Part shown: positions 1 to 7,208 of the stretch, piece by piece
Position numbering within the stretch: the stretch's first letter is position 1
How the letters are laid out: each line of letters begins with the position of its first letter
Assembly (NCBI GenBank): GCA_010029945.1
Contig: RGQW01000019.1
Coordinates: 1 to 16,539, forward strand
Length of the DNA stretch: 16,539 bases
Direction of reading: 5' to 3'
DNA from: Actinomycetota bacterium
GTDB taxonomy: Bacteria; Actinomycetota; Actinomycetes; S36-B12
Translations under genes and position numbers: made by a program
The notes under the pieces: generated by a model
Databases searched by the model: none
Seen by the model: only the letters and a program-made list of their open reading frames with translations
What the model was told of the DNA's origin: nothing

Positions 1-177
1 AAGGCCAAGGAGTCGATCGCGTCAACGCTCGCGACCATTCACAACCAGCACTTCATCGTGAACCTCGTCGACAACATTCGCGTCGCCATCGAGTCGGGAG
101 ATTTCCATGCTTACCGAGAAGAGTTCCTCGGGGGTTATGCGAACGAGGGTTCAGCCAGCAGTCAGGCCGGCGGCTAA
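1..177 (+). CDS. tgt: Queuine tRNA-ribosyltransferase, C-terminal end (partial)
   Basis: An open frame enters at base 1 and ends at TAA 175-177, giving the last 58 residues of a protein. It contains TIHNQHFIVNLVDNIRVAIE, SGDFHAYREEF and a short Gly/Ser/Ala tail. The pattern (T)IHNxxF...LxxxIRxAIxxGxFxxxxxEF is the typical C-terminus of bacterial Tgt, which swaps guanine 34 for a queuosine precursor in GUN-anticodon tRNAs. The catalytic Asp and the zinc-binding cysteines lie outside the window, so activity cannot be judged. The opposite-strand neighbour is a queuosine-precursor transporter whose stop codon overlaps this one, which strengthens the assignment. Confidence 0.85.
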   Translation, partial: KAKESIASTLATIHNQHFIVNLVDNIRVAIESGDFHAYREEFLGGYANEGSASSQAGG

Positions 178-803
178 GCCGCCGACCCCAATTCGTACGT
201 CGGCTCACGCTTCTTGACGTAAGCGATGATGCGATAGGTGATCGGCAGGAGCACGATTTCCACCGTGGTCTTGTAGACGAAGCCAACGATCACGTAGGTC
301 ACGAAGTCGCCGCCGGTGATGACCCCATAGAAGGCAATCGTGCAGAAGACCACGGTGTCCGCGAACTCGCCCACCACGGTAGAGCCCATCAGGCGAGCCC
401 AGAGTTTCCGCTCTTGCGTCTTGCGCTTGATCCACACCAGTACGTACGCGTTGAGAAGTTGACCGACGAGGAAGCCCAGGACGCTGGCCAGCACGATTCG
501 CGGAACGAAGCCGAGGACCGCCTCGAAGGCCTCTTGATTTTCCCAACCGTCGGCTGGGGGTGAGATCTGAACCAGATAGAAGGTCACAGCGGCCAACGCA
601 CCCATGACGAACGCGATGATGATGGCGCGGCGAGCCGCTTTCCACCCGTACACCTCCGCGAGTACGTCGCCGACGACGTACACCAGCGGGAAAAGGAAAG
701 CCCCTCCGTCGGTGATGAGTGGCCCGAAGGCGATGAGCTTGACTGCACCGATGTTGGAGATGAGCAGCAGCGCGACGAGCGAGGGGATGTGTGCGTCGAC
801 ATG
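174..803 (-). CDS. yhhQ: Queuosine precursor transporter, YhhQ/VUT (DUF165) family; start region apparently frameshifted
   Basis: Integral membrane protein that, by family, imports a queuosine precursor (7-cyano-7-deazaguanine, preQ0, or preQ1). The frame reads LVALLLISNIGAVKLIAFGP, then the hallmark FLFPLVYVVGDVLAEVYGW, then further hydrophobic helices with GEFADTVVFC and a basic tail; stop TAG at 176-174. In this frame the first usual start codon is GTG at 683, which would delete the conserved first helix, and the frame is open upstream only to a TAG at 857-855 inside the tRNA gene. An ATG at 803-801 lies one base out of frame. Adding one base to the GGGG run at 783-786 (CCCC on the coding strand) joins it to the conserved frame, giving MSTHTSPSLVALLLISN, a sensible N-terminus. 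I therefore list 803 as the likely original start; an annotation tool would probably choose 683. The stop overlaps that of tgt by four bases. Family assignment is strong; the start is uncertain. Confidence 0.8.
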   Translation of the reverse strand, partial: HVDAHIPSLVALLLISNIGAVKLIAFGPLITDGGAFLFPLVYVVGDVLAEVYGWKAARRAIIIAFVMGALAAVTFYLVQISPPADGWENQEAFEAVLGFVPRIVLASVLGFLVGQLLNAYVLVWIKRKTQERKLWARLMGSTVVGEFADTVVFCTIAFYGVITGGDFVTYVIVGFVYKTTVEIVLLPITYRIIAYVKKREPTYELGSAA

Positions 804-876
804 CGCCCCCGGCAGGATTCGAACCTGCGGCCTTCGGTACCGGAAACCGGCGCTCTATCCCCTGAGCTACGGGGGC
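804..876 (-). tRNA. tRNA-Arg, anticodon CCG
   Basis: Read on the minus strand, this folds as a full cloverleaf. The acceptor stem is GCCCCCG with CGGGGGC, followed by discriminator G and no encoded CCA. The D stem is GCTC/GAGC. The anticodon loop TTCCGGT gives anticodon CCG (reads CGG). The T arm is GCAGG-TTCGAAT-CCTGC. The outermost anticodon-stem pair is a C-A mismatch (CCGGT against ACCGA). A possible -10 box, TAACCT on the minus strand (889-894), lies 12 bases before the 5' end, with no clear -35. The gene lies between divergent yihY and co-oriented yhhQ, whose likely ATG begins one base after the discriminator. Confidence 0.95.
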
Positions 877-905
877 TGGGGAAGCGACAGGTTATCAGCG
901 AACGA

Positions 906-1877
906 GTGCGCCATGATGTGCTGGTGTCACGGTTGAAGGCGCTTATTGAGTTCGGTCGCACGGTCCTTCTTCGCTATGCCGCCGTGGGTGGCAGCATCGT
1001 GGCGGGGGGCCTGTCGTTCTTCACCTTCTTTGCTCTCGCACCAACCGCGCTGGCCGTTGGAGCCATCGCCGGTGCCTTCTTGACCACCGATCAGGTGCAA
1101 TCGGCTATCGAAGGTGTTTTCGATAGAAGCCCGGATACCTTGCAGGCCCTGCAACCGACGACGGCGGCCCTGGTGGAACTGGCTGACAAGGGCTCCTCGG
1201 GTGCCTTCACCATCACCACCGTCATATCCATCATCGTTGCGGTGTATGTCTCCTCGCGGGTGGTCTACGGGCTGCGAGCAACATTGACGCGACTGTTCGG
1301 TCAGCCCGAACGCATCCACGGAGTTGTCGATCGTGGTATCTCCGCCATCGTGGCGCTCGGGGGAATGATCGTCGTCGTTGTTCTCTTGCTCGTCCTTCAG
1401 TTACTCCCACAGATCTTGGCTGAACTTGGACTATCGGAATTCCTTGGCTTGGTGAGTGTGCGGGTCGTGAATTGGGTAGCGCTCGCAGTCGTGGCCTACG
1501 TGGTGTGCGGTTTGATCATCGCGCTTTTGCCGGACGTGCCGACACGAATTCGGATTCGTTCGTGGGGGGTGCTCTTTGCGACCGTGTGGATGCTGGGCTC
1601 GAGTGCGGTCTTCGGCCTGTACACGTCGCTGTCCAACACGGTCGGAGCCGCCGTCGTCGCTTTCGGTACGCCGATCGTGCTGATGCTCTGGTTCTACCTC
1701 GTCTTCATGGGAATCTTGATCGGGGCTGCGATCGAAGCCCAGCGGGCAGGTATCGACGAGCCGCCGCGTCCGGCACCAGTCTCGATGCCGTCGTGGCTCG
1801 CGGGAGTCTTCGCACCCGTTGCGTCGACGCTCGGTGCTGAATCGAGTGATGGCGTGAAGACCTCGGACACGGCGTAG
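906..1877 (+). CDS. YihY/BrkB-family inner membrane protein
   Basis: Predicted polytopic membrane protein of 323 residues with about six hydrophobic segments. The first holds the family-typical AGGLSFFTFFALAPTAL (roughly residues 31-50). Later ones include a long ILIxxVVVVLLLVLQLLP-like stretch, WVALAVVAYVVCGLIIALLP, and a final helix ending in GILIGAAIEAQRA, matching the family's GAxxNA-like end. The C-terminal 40 residues are polar and proline/serine-rich, probably cytoplasmic. The family was once labelled ribonuclease BN in error; its biochemical role is unknown. The open frame extends back to 789, but that part is antisense to the tRNA gene, so the start must lie after 877. GTG 906, 918 and 924 are candidates with no convincing ribosome-binding site; 906 is the longest. 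It converges with the small gene at 1921-2223. Confidence 0.8.
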   Translation: MRHDVLVSRLKALIEFGRTVLLRYAAVGGSIVAGGLSFFTFFALAPTALAVGAIAGAFLTTDQVQSAIEGVFDRSPDTLQALQPTTAALVELADKGSSGAFTITTVISIIVAVYVSSRVVYGLRATLTRLFGQPERIHGVVDRGISAIVALGGMIVVVVLLLVLQLLPQILAELGLSEFLGLVSVRVVNWVALAVVAYVVCGLIIALLPDVPTRIRIRSWGVLFATVWMLGSSAVFGLYTSLSNTVGAAVVAFGTPIVLMLWFYLVFMGILIGAAIEAQRAGIDEPPRPAPVSMPSWLAGVFAPVASTLGAESSDGVKTSDTA

Positions 1878-1894
1878 GGCGAACTCCGCTGTTG

Positions 1895-1911
1895 CGACGC
1901 GGTCAGCGTCG
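1895..1911. terminator. Possible bidirectional terminator hairpin
   Basis: CGACGC and GCGTCG can pair around a five-base loop in the 43-base gap between the convergent ends of the YihY-family gene and the small membrane-protein gene. No T-run follows on either strand. The position suits a shared terminator, but a six-pair stem in G+C-rich DNA is weak evidence. Confidence 0.3.
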
Positions 1912-1920
1912 ACGTGCCCG

Positions 1921-2223
1921 TCAGGAGGAGAACCAGCGCGGGGGCCCGGCCACCAGGCCGGTCACCAGCGATCCGAGTGCGGCCCCGACCCCGCAGGAGA
2001 AGGAGCCGACAAAGGGCATGAGGAGTCCGAAGAACCACCCGGCGGCACCGAAGACGAGGCTGGCGCCGACGGCGAAAGCAACTCGGCCGCCGGTGGAGGA
2101 CCCCCCCGAAGACTCAACAGCCTTGGACGTTGCCGGCTCAACGTCCGAGGATCCGCGGGAACTACTTCCGGAATTGACCGCGTTCACCTCGCGCAGGAGG
2201 CGCTCGATGTCGTCGTCGGCCAT
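1921..2223 (-). CDS. Small unknown membrane protein
   Basis: A 100-residue protein starting at ATG 2223. It opens with a charged, probably helical segment, MADDDIERLLREVNAVN, followed by a Ser/Gly-rich linker (about residues 17-46). Two hydrophobic stretches follow, around residues 48-70 (AFAVGASLVFGAAGWFFGLL) and 74-93 (SFSCGVGAALGSLVTGLVAG), ending in PPRWFSS. I recognise no catalytic motif; short proteins of this shape occur in actinobacteria without known function. There is no clear Shine-Dalgarno sequence before the ATG. It lies downstream of cspA on the same strand but beyond the hairpin at 2256-2293, so it may have its own promoter. Gene-like features are the biased composition, the membrane pattern and a tight fit between neighbours. 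Confidence 0.65.
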   Translation of the reverse strand: MADDDIERLLREVNAVNSGSSSRGSSDVEPATSKAVESSGGSSTGGRVAFAVGASLVFGAAGWFFGLLMPFVGSFSCGVGAALGSLVTGLVAGPPRWFSS

Positions 2224-2255
2224 GTTGTCAGTGTGCCGGACGAGACGCTGACAAG

Positions 2256-2293
2256 CATCGAGGGCCCCACCATGATCGGTGGGGCCCTCGATG
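2256..2293 (-). terminator. Long perfect hairpin downstream of the cold-shock gene
   Basis: A perfect 16-base inverted repeat (arms 2256-2271 and 2278-2293, key bases GAGGGCCCCACC/GGTGGGGCCCTC) encloses a six-base loop and starts 20 bases after the cspA stop. No U-run follows on the minus strand (next bases CTTGTCAG), so it is an I-shaped terminator or mRNA-stabilising hairpin rather than a canonical intrinsic terminator. Confidence 0.7.
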
Positions 2294-2312
2294 AGAAGTC
2301 GACGAGATGTCG

Positions 2313-2516
2313 CTACGAGGGGCGAACCTTGTCTGCCTGCGGACCCTTGGGTCCTTGGGTGATGTCGAATTCGACGACCTGGTTCTCCTCGAGCGAGCGA
2401 TAGCCGTCAGCCTCGATCGCTGAGTAGTGGACGAACACATCCGGTCCGCCGTCGGCCTGGGCGATGAAGCCGTAGCCCTTTTCTGAGTTGAACCACTTCA
2501 CGGTTCCTTGAGCCAT
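2313..2516 (-). CDS. cspA: Cold-shock protein, CspA family
   Basis: A 67-residue single cold-shock domain, the family's usual length. It binds single-stranded RNA and DNA and acts as an RNA chaperone in the cytoplasm. It starts MAQGTVKWFNSEKGYGFI, containing RNP1 (KGYGFI, residues 13-18). RNP2 is DVFVHY (26-31), and EENQVVEFDITQGPKGPQA follows. The ATG at 2516-2514 is chosen because AAGGAG sits ten bases before it and family homology begins there; the frame's upstream extension has no family match. The leader contains a small GCCCG/CGGGC hairpin (2559-2571), within a divergent region of about 200 bases shared with argS. Whether expression is cold-induced cannot be told from sequence. Confidence 0.95.
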   Translation of the reverse strand: MAQGTVKWFNSEKGYGFIAQADGGPDVFVHYSAIEADGYRSLEENQVVEFDITQGPKGPQADKVRPS

Positions 2517-2705
2517 GTTGCACATTCTCCTTGCACGAAGTTTCGCGCCGGACACCTCGCCCGCCGCGGGCTAGCCGTTCAAACCTTCGTCCGGAATCTG
2601 TGCGCGTGCTCAGAAACTGCAACGCTGCCTGGCTGGCGGCGCGGTGTGAACAATGGTGCTGATCGGGCCTTGCCTACCGTGAGCATAACCACACCGCTGC
2701 GTCGC

Positions 2706-2711
2706 TACGCT
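2706..2711 (+). promoter_or_regulatory. Possible -10 box for a leaderless argS transcript
   Basis: TACGCT fits the actinobacterial TANNNT -10 pattern and lies exactly six bases before GTG 2718, so transcription could begin at the start codon. No clear -35 is seen, and no ribosome-binding site precedes the GTG. The identical spacing at lysA supports the reading, but the hexamer alone is weak. Confidence 0.4.
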
Positions 2712-2717
2712 CGCGCG

Positions 2718-4382
2718 GTGACCATCGACGAGTTGCGGGCAGCAATAGCCGGGTCACTGAATGTCGCCCTGGACGGTCTTGGCTCAGGCGATGTGGATGC
2801 CTCCGACGTCGAGATCGTGATCGAGCGCCCCAAGAATCGTGAGCATGGCGACTACGCCACGAACGTGGCGATGGTGCTGGCCAAGCGGGTGCAACGTCCA
2901 CCGCGGGAGATAGCCGAGGCGTTGGCGTCTGAGCTCGGTGGCTACGCGGGAATCGCTCAGGTGGACGTCGCTGGGCCCGGCTTCGTGAACATCACTCTGG
3001 AGGCCGCTTCCCACGCGGAAGTTGCCCGCAGGATCGTGGAGGCGGGGTCTGATTACGGGGTGGGGAAAGCCCTCGCTGGCACAAAGGTCAACGTCGAATT
3101 CATCTCCGCGAACCCGACCGGACCGCTTCACCTCGGGCACACGCGGTGGGCCGCCGTGGGTGATGCGATCGCGCGGGTCCTTCGCGCAGCCGGTGCGGAC
3201 GTCGCTCGCGAGTTCTACATCAACGATCGCGGCGTGCAGATGGATATGTTCGGCGCGTCGGTGATGGCCAGCGCTCATGGCGAACCCGTACCGGAAGACG
3301 GGTACCACGGTGGCTACGTGGTCGATCTCGCTGCAGCGATCGTCGCGGAGGATCCGGACATCCTTTCCCTTCCGCGCGACGATCAACTCGTCGCTTTTCG
3401 TGAAGCTGCTTATGCCCGACAGTTGCGACAGCAGCAGCAGGTTCTTGATCTCTTCCGCACGCACTTCGATGTGTGGGCGTCAGAACGGGAGCTGCACGGG
3501 TCGGCCGCAGTGGAGCGGGGGTTGGAGCGACTACGGGAACAAGGCCATGTCTTCGAGGAGGATGGCGCCGTCTGGCTGCGCACCACCGATTTTGGTGACG
3601 ACAAGGATCGCGTGCTCGTCAAGGCCGACGGCGAGTACACCTATTTCGCCTCAGATACCGCCTACTACGTCGACAAGCGCGCCCGCGGTTTCGACGTGAA
3701 CATCTACCTTCTCGGTGCCGATCACCACGGATACGTCAACCGATTGCGCGCGGTGGCCGCGTGCGCGGGAGACGACATGGATGCCCATATCGAGGTCCTC
3801 ATCGGCCAACTCGTGAAGATCACGCGTGGCGGACTCGAGGTCAAGTTGTCCAAACGAGCGGGCAACATCGTCACCCTGGAGGAGTTGGTCGAGGAAGTAG
3901 GTGTCGACGCCGCCCGCTACACGCTCATCCGCTACCCGGCAGATTCCCCGTTAACCCTTGATCTGGAAACGATCACCCGACAAACCAACGACAACCCGGT
4001 CTTCTACGTTCAGTACGCACATGCGCGGATTTCCTCTGTCTTGAGAAATGCCCGAGAACTAGGCATCGACTGGCGTGAAGCGGAATTCGACCCTGGATCA
4101 CTGACGCATGAACGGGAGATCGAACTCCTCGGCCGTTTGGCCCAATACCCACGGATCGTGGCCAGCGCTGCTGAACTGCGCGAACCCCACCGGGTGGCGC
4201 GCTATCTGGAAGAGATGGCCACCGACTATCACCGGTTCTACGACTTGTGCTGGGTGTTGCCCCGGGGAGAGGAAGACGTTCAGCCGCTGCACATCTCTCG
4301 ACTGTGGTTGTGTGCGGCGGCTCGTCAGGTGCTGGCCAACGGGCTGGATCTGCTCGGCGTCAGCGCCCCCGAGCGCATGTAG
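2718..4382 (+). CDS. argS: Arginyl-tRNA synthetase
   Basis: A 554-residue class I aminoacyl-tRNA synthetase that charges tRNA-Arg with arginine using ATP. The order is an N-terminal ArgRS tRNA-recognition domain (about residues 1-110, with NREHGDYATNVAM), the Rossmann core with NPTGPLHLGH (HLGH at residues 138-141), KLSKRAGN as the KMSKS-like loop (376-380), and a C-terminal helical anticodon-binding (DALR) domain ending in LLGVSAPERM. Length and motifs are normal. The frame is open back to 2508, but homology starts near MTIDELRAAI, so GTG 2718 is chosen; GTG 2679 is the main alternative. It is divergent from cspA and followed after 45 bases by lysA, as in many actinobacteria. Confidence 0.95.
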   Translation: MTIDELRAAIAGSLNVALDGLGSGDVDASDVEIVIERPKNREHGDYATNVAMVLAKRVQRPPREIAEALASELGGYAGIAQVDVAGPGFVNITLEAASHAEVARRIVEAGSDYGVGKALAGTKVNVEFISANPTGPLHLGHTRWAAVGDAIARVLRAAGADVAREFYINDRGVQMDMFGASVMASAHGEPVPEDGYHGGYVVDLAAAIVAEDPDILSLPRDDQLVAFREAAYARQLRQQQQVLDLFRTHFDVWASERELHGSAAVERGLERLREQGHVFEEDGAVWLRTTDFGDDKDRVLVKADGEYTYFASDTAYYVDKRARGFDVNIYLLGADHHGYVNRLRAVAACAGDDMDAHIEVLIGQLVKITRGGLEVKLSKRAGNIVTLEELVEEVGVDAARYTLIRYPADSPLTLDLETITRQTNDNPVFYVQYAHARISSVLRNARELGIDWREAEFDPGSLTHEREIELLGRLAQYPRIVASAAELREPHRVARYLEEMATDYHRFYDLCWVLPRGEEDVQPLHISRLWLCAAARQVLANGLDLLGVSAPERM

Positions 4383-4415
4383 CGCAGGCGTCGGAGCGGG
4401 CGGGGCGCGCTGCCC

Positions 4416-4421
4416 TAGCCT
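4416..4421 (+). promoter_or_regulatory. -10 box for a leaderless lysA transcript
   Basis: TAGCCT matches TANNNT and ends six bases before the lysA ATG (4428). That spacing places the transcription start on the A of the ATG. No Shine-Dalgarno sequence precedes lysA and no recognisable -35 is seen. It implies that lysA can be transcribed separately from argS. Confidence 0.55.
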
Positions 4422-4427
4422 TGACCA

Positions 4428-5843
4428 ATGCGCGCGCATCCGGCAGGACCTCGGCACGGTGACCTTGTCACCGACCCCGGGGCGATGGTCGCGGCCCCCA
4501 CGGCCGAAGCGGTCGACGCTCTGGCCGAATCGGTGTGGCCCCGTCACTGTTCTCGCGGCGCCGATGGCGCCATGACGATCGGTGGGGTCGATGTCCGAGA
4601 CATCGCCGCCGATCACGGTTCGCCGGTGTACGTCCTCGACGAAGTGGACCTGCGGTCGCGGGCCCGCGAATACGCGTCGGCGTACCGCCAGGCGGGAGCG
4701 TCGCGGGTCTATTACGCGGCCAAGGCTTTCTTGTCGGTGGCCGTTGCCCGGTGGGTGTTCGAGGAAGGCCTCGGCATAGACGTAGCCAGTGGCGGGGAAC
4801 TCGCCGTTGCGGTCCGCGCAGGCGTCCCGGGCGATGCCCTGCTGATGCACGGCAACAACAAGTCGATGGCGGAGATCACGGCGGCCATTGAGTACGGCGT
4901 TGGTCGCATCGTCGTGGACTCTTTCGAGGAGATCGCACGGGTCGCCAGCGCCGCCGCTGACGCGGGAGTCGTCCAACCGGTGATGGTGCGCGCGACGGTG
5001 GGCGTCGAAGCACACACGCACGAATTCATCGCCACCGCTCACGAAGACCAGAAGTTCGGTCTGTCAGCGGAAACGGGCGCTGCGGAAGAGGCCGTCCGCA
5101 GAATCGCGAAGTTGCCGAGCCTTTCGCTGGTGGGTCTGCACTCACACATCGGCTCTCAGATTTTCGACTCGTCCGGGTTCGAGGTGGCCGCGGGTCGCAT
5201 CGTCAGTCTCGCCCAGCGACTGCACGAGGAACAAGGAATCGACATCGCCGAACTCAACCTCGGGGGCGGCATGGGTATCGCGTACGTAGACAGCGACGAT
5301 CCGATCAACGTCGCGGACATGGCAGCGCAGATCGGGCGGATAGCGTCGCGAGCGTGCGCCGATGCGGGAATCGATGAGCCGACGTTGGCTTTCGAGCCCG
5401 GCCGGGCGATCGTCGGGCCGGCGGGCATCACCCTCTACGAAGTCGGGACGATCAAGCCGGTAGAACTTGATAGCGGTGTCGTCCGCACCTACGTATCTGT
5501 CGACGGCGGCATGAGCGACAACATCAGAACCGCCCTTTACGGCGCCGAATACAGCGTCCGACTCGCCTCTCGCTCCTCCTCGGCTCCGCCGATGTTGTGC
5601 CGGGTCGTGGGCAAGCATTGCGAGTCTGGTGATGTGGTCGTTCGTGATGCATGGCTTCCCGAAGACCTGGCTCCCGGCGACCTGCTGGCTGTCGCGGCCA
5701 CGGGTGCCTACTGCCGGTCCATGGCGTCGAACTACAACTACCTCACTCGCCCGGGGGTGGTCGGGGTTCGCGACGGCGCAGCATCGACGATCATCCGTCG
5801 TGAAACGATGGACGATCTGCTCGGTCTTGATACGCACGCCTGA
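4428..5843 (+). CDS. lysA: Diaminopimelate decarboxylase
   Basis: A 471-residue PLP enzyme (alanine-racemase fold type III) that decarboxylates meso-diaminopimelate to L-lysine, the last step of lysine synthesis. Visible features are YYAAKAF with the PLP lysine at residue 99, HGNNKS, LHSHIGSQ (around 237-244), LNLGGGMG for phosphate binding, FEPGRA, and GKHCESGD with the conserved cysteine at 398 that completes the partner's active site in the dimer, plus a final SNYNYL segment. The N-terminus MRAHPAGPRHGD with the conserved VWP block is typical of actinobacterial LysA and supports ATG 4428. A TAGCCT box six bases upstream suggests leaderless expression. hom follows after 63 bases. Confidence 0.96.
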   Translation: MRAHPAGPRHGDLVTDPGAMVAAPTAEAVDALAESVWPRHCSRGADGAMTIGGVDVRDIAADHGSPVYVLDEVDLRSRAREYASAYRQAGASRVYYAAKAFLSVAVARWVFEEGLGIDVASGGELAVAVRAGVPGDALLMHGNNKSMAEITAAIEYGVGRIVVDSFEEIARVASAAADAGVVQPVMVRATVGVEAHTHEFIATAHEDQKFGLSAETGAAEEAVRRIAKLPSLSLVGLHSHIGSQIFDSSGFEVAAGRIVSLAQRLHEEQGIDIAELNLGGGMGIAYVDSDDPINVADMAAQIGRIASRACADAGIDEPTLAFEPGRAIVGPAGITLYEVGTIKPVELDSGVVRTYVSVDGGMSDNIRTALYGAEYSVRLASRSSSAPPMLCRVVGKHCESGDVVVRDAWLPEDLAPGDLLAVAATGAYCRSMASNYNYLTRPGVVGVRDGAASTIIRRETMDDLLGLDTHA

Positions 5844-5906
5844 CCGGGGCGACGGCGAGCCGAACGCAGACGACGAATACGAGCATGAGGGAGGCAGGGA
5901 GCGGTC

Positions 5907-7208
5907 ATGGCGCGTGAAGAGGTAACGGTTGCCCTCCTCGGGGGCGGAACCGTCGGCACCTCGGTCGTGGAGCTGCTCACCGAGCACGCCGAGGATTTTC
6001 GCGAACGCGTCGGAGTGCCGGTGCGGCTCACGGCGGTTGCCGTTCGGGACGCCAGCAAGGCTCGGCCGGGTATTCCTGCTGAGCTGATCACCGACGACGC
6101 CGTCGCCGTCGCCTCATCCGGGGTCGACATCGTTGTGGAGCTCATGGGGGGAATAGAGCCTGCGCGCGAATGCATCCTTGCGGCTATGGCGGCGGGTTCG
6201 AGCGTCGTGACCGCGAATAAGGCGCTGCTTGCCGAAGACGGTGCCCGTCTGTTCAAAGCGGCTGAGCAACACGAGGTCGATTTGTCTTTCGAAGCCTCGG
6301 TTGCGGGAGCTATTCCACTGTTGCGCCCCTTGCGAGAGTCACTGGCTGGTGATCGTGTCCGCAAGGTCATGGGCATCGTCAACGGCACTACGAACTTCAT
6401 GCTCACCAAGATGGACGAGGAGGGCGTGGAGTACGCCGACGTTTTCGCCGAGGCCGACGCCCTTGGATACTTGGAATCCGATCCGTCGCTGGATGTGGAC
6501 GGCCATGACGCCGCGGCGAAGGCCGCGATCCTGGCCGAGTTGGCCTTCCATACGCGGGTGACGTTGGCTGATGTGCACGTCGAGGGGATCGCCGATGTGA
6601 CGGCCGACGATATGGCGGCCGCGCGGGATATGGGCTTTGTGATCAAGTTGCTCGCCATCGCCGAGAAGATCGATGACTCCGAAGACTCTGGCGTGATCGT
6701 CCGAGTGCACCCGACCATGCTGCCGCGTACCCATCCACTGGCCGCGGTCCGTGAATCGTTCAACGCGGTTTTCGTCGAAGCAGACGCGGCCGGTCAGCTG
6801 ATGTTCTATGGGCGCGGTGCCGGCGGCCACCCCACCGCGAGTGCTGTGCTCGGGGATCTCGTTGCTGCCGCGCGGAACCGGGTGAGCGGCAGTCGGGGGC
6901 CGGGGGAGAGTACGTACACGGCACTGCCCGTGCTGCCCATCGGGCGCGCTTACACCGAGTATTACGTGAACCTCGATGTCGCCGACCGTCCCGGTGTCCT
7001 CGCCAGTGTCGCGACTGCCTTCGCCGAGAACGGCGTGAGCATCCAGGTGGTCCACCAAGAGGGTCACGGTGACGATGCCGGGCTGGTCGTTCGCACGCAT
7101 CTGGCCACGGACGCCGCACTCGAGGCGACCGTCGAGCAGTTGCGTGGACTGGACACGGTGCGCCGCGTTGTCGGTGTGATGCGCGTCGAGGGAGACGAGC
7201 AGCCGTGA
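5907..7208 (+). CDS. hom: Homoserine dehydrogenase with C-terminal ACT domain
   Basis: A 433-residue NAD(P)H-dependent enzyme reducing aspartate semialdehyde to homoserine, the branch point toward threonine and methionine. The Rossmann fold has LLGGGTVGTS (glycines 12-14 and 17). The substrate domain has VMGIVNGTTNFML (Asn159 onward) and ESDPSLDVDGHDAAAKAAIL, with the conserved acidic pair and Lys205. From about residue 352 (YYVNLDVADRPGVLASVA) an ACT domain follows, which in this family confers threonine feedback inhibition. ATG 5907 is preceded by a purine-rich AGGGAG ribosome-binding site five bases away. Its TGA overlaps the thrC GTG by four bases, so translation of the two is probably coupled. 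Confidence 0.96.
   Translation: MAREEVTVALLGGGTVGTSVVELLTEHAEDFRERVGVPVRLTAVAVRDASKARPGIPAELITDDAVAVASSGVDIVVELMGGIEPARECILAAMAAGSSVVTANKALLAEDGARLFKAAEQHEVDLSFEASVAGAIPLLRPLRESLAGDRVRKVMGIVNGTTNFMLTKMDEEGVEYADVFAEADALGYLESDPSLDVDGHDAAAKAAILAELAFHTRVTLADVHVEGIADVTADDMAAARDMGFVIKLLAIAEKIDDSEDSGVIVRVHPTMLPRTHPLAAVRESFNAVFVEADAAGQLMFYGRGAGGHPTASAVLGDLVAAARNRVSGSRGPGESTYTALPVLPIGRAYTEYYVNLDVADRPGVLASVATAFAENGVSIQVVHQEGHGDDAGLVVRTHLATDAALEATVEQLRGLDTVRRVVGVMRVEGDEQP

Noticed and set aside
789..905. Upstream in-frame extension of the YihY-family gene
   Set aside because: This part is the antisense of the tRNA-Arg gene, so it cannot be the natural start.
4383..4427. Lysine riboswitch or attenuator before lysA
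   Set aside because: The gap is only 45 bases with a -10 box six bases before the ATG, leaving no room for a leader RNA.
4098..5042. Open frame of 314 codons on the minus strand opposite argS/lysA
   Set aside because: It crosses the end of argS and the start of lysA, has no recognisable motif, and is His/Arg-rich.
5844..5906. Threonine attenuator or leader peptide before hom
   Set aside because: Sixty-three bases with no short Thr/Ile-rich frame and no terminator hairpin; only a ribosome-binding site is seen.
5738..6763. Open frame of 341 codons on the minus strand opposite lysA/hom
   Set aside because: Ser/Ala/Thr/Arg-rich translation spanning two genuine genes; a composition artefact.
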